A DNA stretch of 64,000 nucleotides from Nectonema munidae (lineage: Eukaryota > Nematomorpha > Nectonematoida > Nectonematidae), in the NCBI GenBank assembly GCA_030549495.1, contig JAUIRK010000004.1, positions 1 through 64,000 on the forward strand, given 5' to 3'. Shown here piece after piece: positions 27,801 to 42,800 of the stretch; the first letter of the stretch is position 1, and each line of letters starts with the position of its first letter. The notes beneath the pieces are model-generated. The model saw only the letters and a list, made by a program, of their open reading frames with translations, was not told the origin of the DNA and searched no databases. Position numbers and translations under genes: made by a program.

Positions 27801-30800
27801 CGATTTTCACGATAGAAAATATTAGAAAAAAATTCGAAAAAGTGGCACAGCCCCTTCAATCGAAATCGATACTTCATTTGCCACCTTATTTTTTTGTATC
27901 GGCCAACCTTTGTATCTTTTATATAAAAATTAGTCCACATTGCCATTCTAAAGTTTCACTAATATCGGGCAAACACCTGTTGTCAAAACATCTGCTATAT
28001 TATATTTACTTGTCAAACAATGCCTTTCATCGTCATCATCATCATCTTCATCCATTCGCTCTAATGAGCAGGTCTTTGTCCTTGCGAGCCAAGGTCGACC
28101 TTGAATTTGCAGCGACGTCTCCATCTTTTCATTTCAGCATCTTCAATCTTCAGGTTCCTTTTCTTCAAGCCTTTGTTTTGGAAAAATGAAAGAATGAATC
28201 TCACCTAATGTATATGATACAAAAATATCAAACGTGTGCGAGTTTTGATGTATCATGGAGTAGATAACCACTGAATCTATCATAAAAAGTACCTTTTCAA
28301 ATTTTATACAGGAATAGGACGCTATAAACTTAGCTGGTCTTTTTACTAGAACAGCCTCTTGAAGTTCACCTCTAACAATTGTTAGAACGTCTTCTTTCTT
28401 TAAAGTCCATACTTTAGTTTTGGCAGCCACGAGTCGACAGAATACATTATCAATCGGTAAAATATATCTTCACATGTACGAAAAGCTTTATTTGAGCTAT
28501 CCGAAAACATACATAACCAAATATTACCAATTCTTTTCTATGATCAACCCTCTTAAAAAAACAAAAGATTTAATTTACGTATTTTTGTGAAAAGATTACC
28601 TCATTCACATTTTTGTTTATCGGACAAGGGTTTGTCTCAATTAATTTTGTTACCATTTTTGTCTCCATGTATTTCTTAATAAGATTTTTGCAGCGACGAC
28701 ACATGGAAAAAGTATGCCAATTAGGTCAAAGATTTCAATCAATAAACTTACAACATTCAACGAGATAAACACATAGTCATTCAATCATCGTTTGTTGGCA
28801 AATTAAATTTAAAGACAAAACCATCTTTTTTCACATTCCAATTTACTTCTAATACCTTGTTTGTATTGTATTTTTTAAACTCAAATGCAGCTTCACTACC
28901 AGATGACAGCCATTTTTATACTCAATCCACATTTTGCAAGAACACAAGAAAGTTTCTTAGTACACCTACATATGATTAATGATGACATTTTTGACATAAT
29001 CCTCTTTAGTTAATAATGAGACTGTCTTGTTCAAAGCACAAATAGCAATCCAGCTGGCCTATCTCCAAAACAAGTTACCTTTATTATAAACTCACTAGGC
29101 TCTCGATCTTCAAAATTTCCCCAAAGGAAACAATGAGTGTGCTATGCTATTGGCGTAGAATAGTCAGCGTGATACATTTTACTGATGTCGCCAGAAAATC
29201 CGTACTTATTTTCTCTGAATCTTATGAAAGTTAGTCGTAATAACGCATTCATTTCTCTTTCTTCCAAAAGACTTCCCCAGACTACTCTTCCTAATAAGGA
29301 TTCTGAGAGTTCTAAGTGTTTGTGAACGCATTGTGAATAAGAAAATATTCTAGCTAATTCTTCTCTTCCAAAACTCTTAATACATGATGATATGTTTTCA
29401 ACACCATAAACCGAAACTAGTTGTGAATCATTATTCTTATCTAAAAGAGGAATTTCAAACCTTTTACTTTTAATTTATTTTGTTTTGTCACCAATAATTG
29501 TAAAAGATAAATTTGAGTTCCCAAAGAACAAAACTTCATTTTGTTCCCAAATTTTTCTTTTACTAAAGAGACTCTGGATCCACGTTCAAATAAAATGTTT
29601 ATACTAGGAAAATGTCTGTAAATTTTGCCTACAATTATTGGAAGTAGGGTTTGTGAAGAACTACATGCACTGCCGTCTGTAATAATCGCACTGTAGATGT
29701 AATCTTTGTTAATACATATTATGCATAGAAGGATGGTGGAACAAATTACAATCCTCTACCTTCAGATTTTTTATATCTACAATTATTACTCTTATGATTA
29801 GTTCCCAAACAAGAAGAACAAAATTTAAACTTTGTGGCGAACTCTTTTCGTAAATCTTAATTAGATGTTAAAAAAGTTTTGCAATACCTTGTCAAATGCG
29901 TATTGCTATTTCCAAGGGAAAACATTTTGTTCTGTTTTACCTGTATTTCCAAAATTTACTTAATTTGTCCTAAACTGGTCAACCACATTTTGTGACACGT
30001 ATTAGTTCTCGTCTCAAGAAATTCATTTATTCTTAAAAGTTTTCTTTTTGATTTGATTTGCAAAAATACCTCAACCGCAAAATTTTAACTTCAAGAGGTA
30101 GCTTCTCTTCTATAATTGAGACTGTATTTGAGTTTTTTATTTCATGTCCTAAACTTAGGGAGTCTAAGACAAATATGCTATGTTTAACATACTCACAAAT
30201 TTACGAAATCTTTTATAATCTCCATTTTTTATTCTTGGATACCCCTTTATTTCATTGATTATATTTGTCAAATTTAAATGCTGGTTGTTGTATCTCTTAT
30301 CCAACAATTCAAACATTTCTTAAACATTAAATACCCTCTCAAGTTCCCTTCAAATCGTTTCATTTTTGGCAATTCAAATCTAATCATATTTTGCATTGGA
30401 TTTGGAATATCTGGTTTTTTGTGCTTCTTAAAAATACTAGAGTAACATTGATTTATTAAACTTTCATCTCTAACTCCGTTTACTTCCTCTTCACTTATAA
30501 TTGCAGAGTATTCCTCAATTAATGATTCATATAAGTTTACACTGTTTCTAAATTCTAAACACATATCTTCTTTATAACTTTTCGCATCATAAATATCAAG
30601 TAATTGTTTTACCATACTTTGATCTAACTTAATCTTTTTTCAAACACAATTTTGTTCCCCAGCTAAACCCAAAATATGGCAATTTAAACTTGCTTTACAT
30701 TTGGAATTTCGTCGTAAACTTCTGTCATCCACTTATCTTCTTGATCTAATTCTACATGATCTACTTCATGCTTACTTACTACATCGTTATATACCACCTC

Positions 30801-33800
30801 TAAATGGTTTCCTAACTTCTTAAAACCTTCTATACCTGTTGTGTTACTACTAATAAGCTCTTCAATCTTTTAACAATGAATTGTCCAAAATCGCTTTGCT
30901 GTAAAACGTACTCGGAGGTAACAAATAAACTTACAAAGTATTAATGGAGTGTAATGAGTTGATGAGAATACGAAATACACGGAGAACTATAATAAATACG
31001 AGAAAGGCAACTAAAATGGGTATCAGAGGTACCGCTTAAGAATTTTCTTTCAAGAACAACCGCAGCAAATTAAAGCAAACTTTGTTTCAACAAAGGTTAT
31101 TTCAGGTATTGCAAAATATTGAAACAAGATCGTACCACAACAATCCTGCATGATCAACTGAGAGCAGACGGGGACACAAGCTAAAAAAGCAGATACAAGG
31201 AAAATGACAAAAACAGCAGAGACATATTGTTATGTTAAGCGTAAAATGAAACACTTTTTATTGAACCGAGTTTATGCAAGGGTTGATTGCGAAGTCTATT
31301 CGATCCTTGTTGTCTCCTCTGAATAGTGTACTTTAGCTTCACTCTTGATAGAGTAATAATGTGTTTAAATTAAAAAGGTCATACGTGTTAGTGAGTACAG
31401 TGTGAATATTTTTTGTAAATATGTACATATTAATTTCAATATGTGCACCTAACATTTAATTGTTACACAGGTGACATCTCTGACCTCTATGAAATATTTT
31501 ATTTCTTAGTTTAACCCAAAACGTATTTCTAATTATATATAAACAGTCGGGTAACAAGCTATGTATCACATGGAACAATCTCTTTCATCTAAGTTAAGGT
31601 CCCGACCCCCAAAATTTTTTGAAATCTTCAAATTTAAAAATTAAATAATGAATTTATCTTTTGACAATATGCCTATTCTTACAATAAAAAAGAAATAAAA
31701 TTGAAAAAAAAGATTAGATTATTATTGGAGGTAGCGGTCACATTGTTTAATTTTGTTGAGATAAACCTACCTGTAATAAGCGAATTTCTAATAAAAAATT
31801 GGCATGAAAAATGAAAATACAAAATATGCACTCTTAGCAAAGAAATATAATAATACAAGTACATAAAGGAACTCATAAGCACAAAAAGTAAATTTGTTAT
31901 AAGCAGCATTTGTTACTTTAACATTAGACGTAGCCTCTTAGCAAACATATATAGTAGTGCCCCATTTGGCCTCTCCAAATAAAATGTTATATATATATAT
32001 CTCCAACCTGTATACTACAATGATTCATCTCCAACCTGTTTACTACGATGATTCATCTCCAACCTGTCAATTCATATTTTGCTAGATGTAAGATTTGATA
32101 TACCTCATTCGGGGAGACGATGTTACATAAGTTATTACCTATATTTTGGCAATTTTTTCACGATATTAAATAATATATTTGTCAAATAATCAAAATAAAA
32201 TTCTGTAATCAAAGAATCGAAAAATATTGTTTAAAAAATCAAAAAATATTAAACTTTCTGTTCATATTTTGATACCTCATACGATGTTACAAAAGTTATT
32301 ACCTATATTTTGCAATTTGCACGATTTTAAATAATATATTTGTCAAATAATCGAAAAATGCTCATTAAAAAATGGTTATTTTTTTTAAATATATCGTTGG
32401 CTTCCCTTACTTTTAGAATAGAAAGATAAACCTAGTCTCTAATAATTTTTATCAAATTATGCATATATGAAACTAAAAGTAACGGGAGCCAACGATATAT
32501 TTAAAAAGAATATAAATATTTCTATTTTTATCTGATATAAATTGTTTTAAGGAAAACGTTTTGTAAGTATTAATGCAGTATATACTTGTATACCAACTAA
32601 AACTCCTGTGACAGATTCAAATTATTAATGGCTCAATCTTACTAGATCTGCACCCATGATATAGGCTAACCCTTTTAAACCCACATCAGTGTTTTATAAA
32701 ATAATAATCGGCTGTTTTATTATAAAATAAAAATAAAAGTTTGTTTAACACCTTTGGGGTCATGTTTTTGGAAATGAATGATCCGCTTATTTTTTTGATC
32801 GGTTTTTATATAAAATACGATTTTATTTTATGGGGCTCTGGTATATCCTCCGCTTGGACATGTACGAGTTGATTCATCATATTTTCTTAATCAATAAGTG
32901 TTCTTGGATGTAGGGAGCAGCGGATAGCAATTCCTATGAAGTGATCCCAGATTCTCAGTTCTCCGTCTCTCGAACGGCATTCATCGATAACTCCTCCTAC
33001 TACTGCATCAACAGAAAGAAGTCCAGCATCAAGAATGTGGTTGATTTGTTGAAGGGTCATGGCATTGATTTGGAGCACAAACGATTTCTAATCATGCAAG
33101 TAATCTCTTAATTGTTTTATGATTTCGTTTGTTAACACTACGGGCATTAAGAAAGGTGAATTTATTTTTCACACAAATAACCTCAAAATTATAAGTTGTT
33201 ATAAGCGAAAATTATAAGCAACTGGAATGGAAGATTATAATAATGAATCTTTAATTTATTAAGTACTATTTGATCAACGTCTTTAGAGAGAGTGATGGAA
33301 ACTTACAACGTGTACCTTGCGCGTTCTAGTCAGATGCTCACAAGATCGAAATATGTTATATAATAAATAATTCCGGAAATGTTTTCAAAGATAATTGTTA
33401 TGATAAAAGGCCTTAGTAGTAAGATGGTGGAGGAGAAAATGAAAATTAACAATTAAGAGCTGACATTCTGTCACGCTCAAATTATATGGGGCGTAGGGGG
33501 GGGGGGGGGAGTATGGGGTGGGCAATTGTGCTGTACGCTACTTGTTTTAGTCAATATTATTTCTAAACTCCTCGAATTGACGAGATTTTTTTAAGTGCAA
33601 ATTTGTTAATTGAAATTCCACATGAAGACATTACAAAAGCATCTTGAAACTAATCTGCATGGCTAGTGAATGCTAGCGTTTGTTAGTACTCTTTTAATCT
33701 GGAGAGGCTAGGGCAGTGATTCTTAACCAGTGGGGCGCGCTGCTCTAGGGGGCCCGAATAAAAAACTAGGGAGCGTAGACTAGTTCGGTGAAAATTCGAA

Positions 33801-36800
33801 TTTTTTTCTTTATCTTAAAAAATTTATTAGAAAATAACTAAACGTGAATAAAAAATTAATAATTATCACAACAAACTTCACATATTTCATATGAATGTTT
33901 CAAAGAAATTACTTTTTTGCAAACAACACACATTGATTGAGACTTCCAGTCATTCTTACAGACTTCGCATCTTTAACTTTTTCCAACTTTTCAAAACTTT
34001 GAATCTTTTTTTGACAGGAGTACCCCCAAAGATTCAAAGAAGAAAGAACTTCTTTTTGTAAACATTTAGAATTTTTCATTTTTCTTTTTATATGTTGGTC
34101 CACAAGCTGATATCCCAAATTTATCAAAAAGTTTTAATATGATAACTGAGCAGAATTAACCCTGTTATAAATATAAAGAGCATTTATACAATACAAGTAA
34201 ATAAGATCGCAGGCAAGAGTAAACAGCCATATTCTACACTTTCGTTTACATGTGAAAGCTCTTGCTTTTTTGTCAACAATATGCATGCCACTTTTAGTTT
34301 AGTTATAAAATAAAACTTGCCTTGGTTTTGCGTTATTTCTATTACAAGCAAGAATCTCAAAAGAGTCTATCAACAAGATAAGAAACGTTTTTTATCATAA
34401 AAATAACAATACTTTTTTTCTTTCTCCTTTTTTTCAATAGCATCTTTTATTTATCTGGATCGCATCTTTTATTTCTTCTTATTGTTCCAACAAAAGTCAT
34501 GTTTTTTAAGAAGTTCATCAACAATATGTCAAGATGAAAAAAAATGATCACCAATCAAGTTTCTTCCATCTTTCATAAATGGCTCCGTAAGTTCAAGGAT
34601 AATGACTTCAGTTTTATTTAAACAGACTTGAAGAATTTTTTCTTTATAGATTTAAGAACTGGTATAAACTAAGCCATTAAAGATATACTCACCACCACTA
34701 CGGGCTACCAATAACACTTTAATTGCAAACTTTCCTGGCTTAGATGGAATATGTTATTTAAAAGCAACTACAATGGACTCCAAGGGTTGTTCTTCAATAG
34801 TTACGTATGGAGGTGCAACTACATATTCTCTGAACTACTTGAAAATTCTTTTGCTTAAAAATCTTATTGAAGCCAAAAAACCCTCCTTGTCTCTTCTTGA
34901 TTTATCATTAAAGCGTAAAAAACTTTTTATCTCTGCGAAATCTTTACCAGGACACAGTAACTCTCAAAATTGGCTGTCCATCTCTATTGGACCAAATATC
35001 TATAGTAGACCGATCTGAGTCTTATATGCTCCATCAAGTAAAAGTAAACTATAAAAAGCTTCCATTTCTACTTCGTCAACACACAACACATTTGCATACA
35101 CGTTTGTATAAAGAGTAGAAATTTGATTCAATTCTTTGTAAAAAAGCATGACAGATTCTTTTCTTTTGTGGGACCAATTTTATGTCTAATTTTAAATGAT
35201 TATTTTTTAAAGATGTTTTCAGACTTCTGTCTACCACAATGAGAAGAGTTATTTACAACCTATTTTCTTCTATCAACAGCATAAAAAATTGAATTACCAT
35301 GAACTCTATTTTCTGTGGATGAATAGGTATTTAAATCTTGACTATCACTAGCACTTACAGATTCTAACCCTGACTGAAGATAAAAAACATATTCATTTTA
35401 CTGGCATAACAAATTGAAGTGTTTTCTATAAGAACTCCCTCAAAAGAAGAATCATCATTGAGACTGTTTTGTTCAAAATTGGTATTGCTTTCTGTAACAC
35501 TCAAGTTTGGAATGTTTTCACTATGATCAAATATATATTGATAAATCTTGTTTAAAGCATCATACTCGAAAGATCTTTTCAAGGATGAATTTTGTGTTCC
35601 TCATTTTGAGAGCTAAGAAATCTAAATCAAAATTAGAATGGACAGATTATTCACTAAATCGATATAATAATATTGACATATGTGAGAAATATCCAATACC
35701 TTGTGTATAAATATAAAAAGAGATCTTAATAAAACTAAGCAATGGGCTTTTTATATTATGGTAAAAATTAGCCATGGTTATACATTTGTATAAACACTGC
35801 TCTATTTCTCCAGTGATGTGTAAAAAACTTATGAAAAATTAGTATGGTTATTTACAATAGTTTCACCAAAAGCTTTCAAATTATTAAACAGTTGGTAAAA
35901 AAAATACCCATGCTTGTACACTAACCGAGCAGATGATTTTCTATTTATAGAACACTGCCGTCCTTTTGGGGTTTAAAGGCTTGAACCTTCTTTGTACTTT
36001 TAAGGAATGATTTGATTTTATATTCTGATTTATCATTTTCATTAAATGTAGGGAGAAGTGGAGCAAATTTCCTTGATGAAGCCTAAAAAAGTTAATGAAA
36101 ATGACAATGGACTGCTAGAGTTTTTTGAAGACATCATTGGCAGCAACAGATACGTAGAACCCATTGAAAAGCTCGCTTCCATAATCGAATCCATTTCAAA
36201 TTCGAGAAATGATTTGGTAAAACATCTTTCCTTACAAACACGCATAAGTGAATGGACCACCATTTTTTCTTTGTTTTAGTTAAATCGCCTTAAAGTCACC
36301 GAAAAGAATATGAAGCAATTTGAAGCTCCGAGGAATGAAGCCATTTCCTGCCTGAAACTTCAAAATGATTGTGTACTACTCAAAAACAAGCTGTATCAGT
36401 CTAAAAGGTTTCCTCTCTTTTCTGTTATGCTCTGCATTGTTTTGTTCCTTCCTTTTCTATTTACCGAACTATAACAGCATTTGTCGAAATTTTCGATTAG
36501 TAGTAATGATTCTTTTGATAGAAAGTTTAGATTATTGATAGGAAATCTTTTTTTTTATCAATGTTTCACTTTTCAATGTTCTTTTTCAAAAAAATATTAC
36601 AAGTGGACCAATTGTATAGACACGCATCGTTTATCCATTACTCGATAACCCAATAATTCTGTTATCGAACAAAAGCCAAATTAAATAAATCTCTGCAATG
36701 CTATTTGCTTTTGATATACTGGATTTCAGTTTCTGTTTAGAGACAACATTTTTCTTAATAAATCTTTGTTTTACATCGAAAAGTATTCGTCGTTAATTCT

Positions 36801-39800
36801 AACTATGCTGTCCACTTTGACATCGTTGACAATATTCGTTACACACTGAACAATTAAAGTGATAGTTCTAACTCAGCTCATGAGGGACATTTAAAAACCT
36901 TGAAATAAGATACTATTGTTGAATAAACATTTATCTCTTATATCCCTAAAAGCAGACTTTCTATAAGATGAGAGTTAGCAGTAACAAAACAACTGACAAA
37001 ACACGCTAAAGGGGTTTTGATAATTCCTCTTAGATAGTATACAGGCATAGATAATTCCATTATTATAATTTTGATTACATCATTTATCCTAATTTACAGT
37101 TTCTAATATATAACTTGATATAGTTAACCATACAAGCATAGATTTTGGCTTCTTCTTTTGCTTGCTCCAAACATCACTCTCTGACATCTTTACAGATTAT
37201 TATTTATACGTAGTCTAAACATTTATCCGAAATGCAGCAAAATTTATTAATCCGCCAGATTCACTATCTAGATATAATTTTTCTGTTGCCATACCCTTCC
37301 AAAACAGGAGTCCTGACCGTGTATTATAATACTTGAAGCCATCTATAGGGTAATTATAGAAAATTAGAAAATGTTCAAGAAAAGTGGAAATATTAAAATT
37401 TCAAACTTAGAGAGGTTCAGCAAGCTAGCTCTTAAAAATTAGCAGACTAAATGTAGCAAGCGTATAAAAATCTAAATATAACTTTTGGCTTCCTCTTTTG
37501 TGTCCTGGGTCTGAATCCATTTTTTCCTCTTTTACTACTCCCCTGATACAAATGAATGACATTTTGCCTAATACCAATGTGCTTATTTCGAAATTCAGCA
37601 TTATTTATTTTTAACAAACTCTATCTGGAAACAAAGAAATATGATCCTTAAATAACAGGAGGAGTATATTTGAACAATCAACCCATCATCAAATTTCCTT
37701 ATCCATTTGGACGTGGACAACCATTGTGCGCCAGAGTTGTCGAGCTTTCATTTGTAGAGTACCATGGTTAATCTTGGAGATATTTCGTGGCGAGGTCTCC
37801 AGTTCTTTTACACGCCGTAATTGTAAGCTATGGACCTAGCTTTTGTCTAATTTGACTAACCGCAAGGCAGCAGTAACTAAGCTTATTTGAAGGCGGCCTT
37901 ACTCGCCTTGTCACGACATCGTCCTAAGAATTGGGCATTTTAATCTACTACTCCTTCTCGTTATGTCGTCGCTGTTTGTTGGGGCAAACCTATAAAATCA
38001 AGCTTAATCATTAAACAGACTTTGTTAATTTTGTCTGTTTTTGTTAAAACTGTTTTTTTACTTTTTTATTTCATTCTGATTTGTCAAACAAAATTTATTT
38101 CGATTAAATTTTTAATATGTTACTTTTTCTTTGAATTTTAAGATATCTCAAAAAGCGTGAAAAAGACAAGCACTTAGAAGAGATAAAAGGAGTTCAAGAA
38201 ATGCTTAAACAAATTCAGAGAGAAATTCTTGAAATAGAGGAATCCAAAAAGAAGTATCATGAAGAGCATCAGCAATCATTGGAGTAAGAGCTCTTTGTAA
38301 CATTCTTTACACACTCACATGTATGCATATATAAATCAGGGTTGGTGTTATTATTCTGATTCCACTCTGACTCTCTAAGCACAAAATGTCCCTTTGAAGG
38401 CCAGCCTGGCAGCACTATAGCAAGAAATTAAAATCATCTTCTTTAACCCATATCTACTTGCTCACAAAAATATGCTTTGCATCAAAAATATGGACCTCTT
38501 ACAATTTATACTCAATGGACACCAGTTACCATAAAATAAAGTCGCTGCTTTATCTTTGTGTTATATAAATGTGCATTATATAATTCTTATTGAAAAGGGT
38601 AAGCAGACGATTAATTTTCAAAAAGATGAATCCTTGAAAAATAGCCTTGGTTCTTCTTGTTTTAGAACATAGTAATGGTTATTAGAAAGCTTATCATCGG
38701 TTATCCAACACAGTTGAGTCGACTTTACAAAAATAAAATTGTCTGCGTTTATTAATGCTTTTTAGTACAAATCTGTTTTACGTCTGATTTTTTTGGTCTT
38801 TATCGGGTTAACAAATGGCCATATTATCTCGCTGCCTTTTATAATGGATGCAGGCGATTTCTTGCTTTTAACACATTTACGACCAATGTTCCCAAAGGAA
38901 CGCAGGCGAATCCCTAATTTAAATGGAATTGAATAGGAATTACTAAAGTCGTCTGCTTTGCTTGGTCTTAAATGGGTTAAAGTAGTTTTATTTCAATTTG
39001 CTAAATGTTGTGTGCATTTTTCGTATGAAATGTCTTATTTGTTTATATTTTTTAACATAACTATTAGATGAACACCAAATGCCATTCTTCATATTTCATT
39101 TTAATAAAAAGACTTAAAAATTTCTTTGAATAAAGTGGCTTTAAATTTTTTCCTTCTTCAACAGAGTATACTCAGATCTTGAAAAGAAGCTCAAAGAGTG
39201 TAAGGATAAGCTGGAAGAATTTTCGGCTAAAGCAATCTCTGCTTCAGAAAATTTGAAAAATATAAAGTCCAAGTTAAAAGAAAGTAAAAGTTGTTTAGCC
39301 TCTGAAGAAAAAAAGGTAACACTTCCTTTTTTCAATTCATTATTTCAAGAGAATTTGATGATAGTCAATCAAAATGTTTACATGCAAAAATTTTATTAAT
39401 TTACAGTGACTAAGTAGTAATATGGATATTTTTTATCAATTATTGCATATTAAATTGATATGGTAAAAACCTCAATTGTTCAAAGCTACTAATCAAGAAT
39501 ATCCTAACTTCGAGTATCCGAATTTTCTCGTTTCCGAACAACTGATTTGCCCACCTAAAGGAAGAAAAGTTTTCACCTAACCCCGAACACTCGCCAAACA
39601 ATTTCTTTATCTCCGAACCTTTTCTGATACTTGAGGTTCTACTGTATAATAGTAAGGGTACCGTAGGGTATTTTCATCGAAAAGGCACAATTGCGCCGCT
39701 TGTATCAAACTATGAAGAAAGCAAGCTTTATGCGGGTTATCGAACGCCCCTATATATAGCTGTAGTTTAAAAAGAAAATTTAATGCCCAGTGTTCCTGTA

Positions 39801-42800
39801 GAGGAAGACTTTTTATCAGATTTTTTTATATCTAAATTTTCATTTTTTTATTTATTTTTATATTATAAATTTAAGTAAAAATATTTTTCAATCATGTGAA
39901 AAAAGTTACATTATAATTTTAGTTCTGAATATATCAAAATTTTAACTTTTATTACTTGTTTTTTAAAATATCAATAATTGATTAATAAAAAATTTATTTT
40001 GCCTATATAAAATAAATCTTAGTAGTAACAAACTATTTTCTTGATTCCTCAACCAGATTTTACATGGCGTTGCTAAAAATCAGATAAATAACATTTCTGA
40101 GTATATAACAAAAGTAAGACCGACAAATCGTCTAATCTTTCTGACAGTTCATAACCTATTTCATCCAAAAAAACAGATGAAATTAGGTAATTTCATATAA
40201 AAGTACACTATTGAATGAAATGAGTTAAATAATATCAATGCCTCTTCGATAAATGAAGTAAAAAGAGGATGTTTATAATCTTCAATTCAGATGAGGAGGC
40301 TCTATATGGCCTAGCAAAGGTTGTCATTTTTTACGTATGCCTTGTTGATTCAAAGACCTTGCGTGTATCATTTCAAAACTTTATAAGATCCACATATTAT
40401 AAGCCACATTCGCCCAGTCATTATTAGTTCGATAAAATCATTATTATTTTAGTTGATTAATTCAGAAAATGATAGAGAAAAGTTTCAAGAAGAATTGAAT
40501 GACTTTTTGAATCTTCTTCCTTCTATGCAGACGAACAAGGAAGAGACAGAGGTGGAATTAAATAAGGTTATTGCTACTCTTGCCCCTGAGACTGAAAAGA
40601 TTTGCCAGAAAAAGGCGATTTTCGATCAAAATCTCTCTGCCCAATTGAAAATCGTTAATGACATTAAACTAAAGGTTCCCATTTTTATTCATTTCTATTG
40701 TGTGTTTCATCTTTTTTTTGTAATGTTCTTTCATCACAGTTGGATCTCGCTTCATCCAAATTGGAAATAAAAATGTCTTCGTTTGATAAAATGCTTGAAA
40801 AAAGTGCGGATCAGAAGAGAAGGTTGGAAGAAGTGAAAGATCTCGTCAAAACTCGCAAAGCGTAAAAACGTTCACTTTGATAAATCTTTTGAAAGTGTAT
40901 CCGATTATACAAAACGTTGCACTAAATACATAATAGTACTTTTTTGCGATGAATTTTAAAGAAATTTTTGCGATGAGGTTAATTTCGCGAACTTAATTTC
41001 CACAGTTCCATGTTTTTTTATTTCAAATTTTTTATATAAAAAATTAAAAATCCACTGTAATGTCGATTTTAAGTGCTCCACAAGTAAAAAACTAAATTTA
41101 ACATCTAAAATTTTTGAAATGTTTATTCGCAATATTTCATTCTTGTGAATTTGTTTTTAAAACTTACTTCACGAAATTAAAGTTCTTTACAAACTTTACT
41201 CTTAGAATATACGTCTACCTTTCCTTCTTCAACTTAAAGGGCGTGAGTAGGGTTGGTTAGATGCTGGATTCGATAACTCGAAGTCTTTGGTTCGATCCTG
41301 CATCAAGCTTGCTTTCCTCATAGTTCGATACAAGCGGCGCAATTGTGCCTTCTACACCCTACGGTACCATTACCATATTAGGGGCATGGCGCTTGCTCGA
41401 GGTTTCGCTTATATTTTATAGTGTATTTTTGCTATTTTGAGTGAACTCATCTCCTTGTTTTGTTTGTACTATCAGTAAGGCCTATTTTATTAGCTAGAAA
41501 ACTGTTATAAATTGACGAATTAAGATAAAGAGTTAAGAAGTTATTTCTTATTTTAAACACGTTCAAAATAGAATAGTGTAACACTTTTAGTTTAGATATT
41601 TTTAGGTACTTATTATTTGAAACAAAAACAAAACAATATGTTTATATGTTCTATAATATAATAAATCCTTAAACATTATAAGCTTGCAAATTTGTTAAAA
41701 TGAGGATACTAATTTAAGTATACAATTTTTACAAAGTTAAGCGATTAAAAGTGATGAACAATTGAATAAAAAATTAAATAAATTAAAAATATTAATGTGA
41801 AAGTAAAGAGCAGCATGAAATGAGAATTGCGAGAATTTGAGTAAAGTTTGAGGGTAGGACTGAGAAGAAATCAAGAATGCGTGACTGGATTGGTTCTAAA
41901 CAAAAAAAAAAGCAAAACAACCAAAAATATTACGAACAAACGAAAATCATTATATCATACGGAAATTGATCAGCTAATCTAATCCACATAAGTTTTATAT
42001 TTAAGTTTCATAACTATCAATCCGCTCCATAATTGGTACCCATTCAAATAACAATTAAAAATAACGTTCGGAAACTCGAGTGTTTTGTAGTTTACACCGA
42101 AGAAAAAAAGCATACAGAAATGCTTACTTGTTTCTTCCTTCTAAGTTTTTTATTACCATGATGATATCATAGTATCAATTGTTAAAAATATTTTTTAAAT
42201 TCAACGTCTGTTTTTGAATCATTGTGCATGAAAGTGTTGTTTATGCAAATTTAGACCATCCCCATTTGCATATTAAGGGTTAGCATTGATTTTTTGCCCA
42301 AACTTTTACCAGTACAAAGACTAAGAAGTATTGAATTTTAATAAATTGTAAGAATGTTTGCAGATCGACGGAAAATATCCGACTCTGACTCCAAATAAAT
42401 ACAAAATCACCCTCCAAGAACTCCAAATTCTCAATAAATTCAGACTCCAAGAAGTCAACATATTTATACCCAACTCTTACTTCCACTTCAACTAAAGAAA
42501 AGACACTAAAAAGAAATCATTTTTTTATATAAAAATTTTTTTGACTTTGCTAAGCTATAAAGAACTTCAAAAAAGTTATAAAAGAAAAAAATCACTTGGG
42601 CGTTTTTTAGTGTACACAAAAATTGACTTAATTATAAGCGACTAACTTAAAAGCTCATAAATAAGTTGGAGAAATCTTATTTGCCGTCGACGAAATTGCA
42701 TCTTCCGATTGGTTATAAAAGTCTTTCGATATCCACTCTTTTTTTTGCAGCGATTTAAACAACTTGGAATCAAGTATGGCGAACGGCAAAAAAGAATTAG

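Larger units (their letters stand above)
26971..31355 (-). mobile_element. BEL/Pao LTR retrotransposon fossil in SMC4 intron 3
   Basis: On the minus strand, Pao-family parts lie in the expected order. A gag-like part is near 30270-30620, with an LPKMKRFEGN segment of the kind that opens these polyproteins. A CCHC zinc knuckle is near 29770-29830. Protease-like and reverse-transcriptase-like parts lie between about 29650 and 28900, and a Pao RT/RNase H tail near 28140-28430 carries a GELQEAVL-type motif. Two related ~130-bp direct repeats (26971-27099 and 31226-31355) bracket the region and may be LTR pieces; one contains a poly(A)-like AATAAA on the minus strand. No integrase was recognised. 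The copy is broken, with roughly ten or more interruptions, and the flanking repeats are clearly diverged, so it is old. Ends are approximate. Confidence 0.65.

Noticed and set aside
41236-41377. tRNA gene
   Set aside because: A and B boxes are present but no paired acceptor stem or full cloverleaf; the attached repeated body makes it a SINE.
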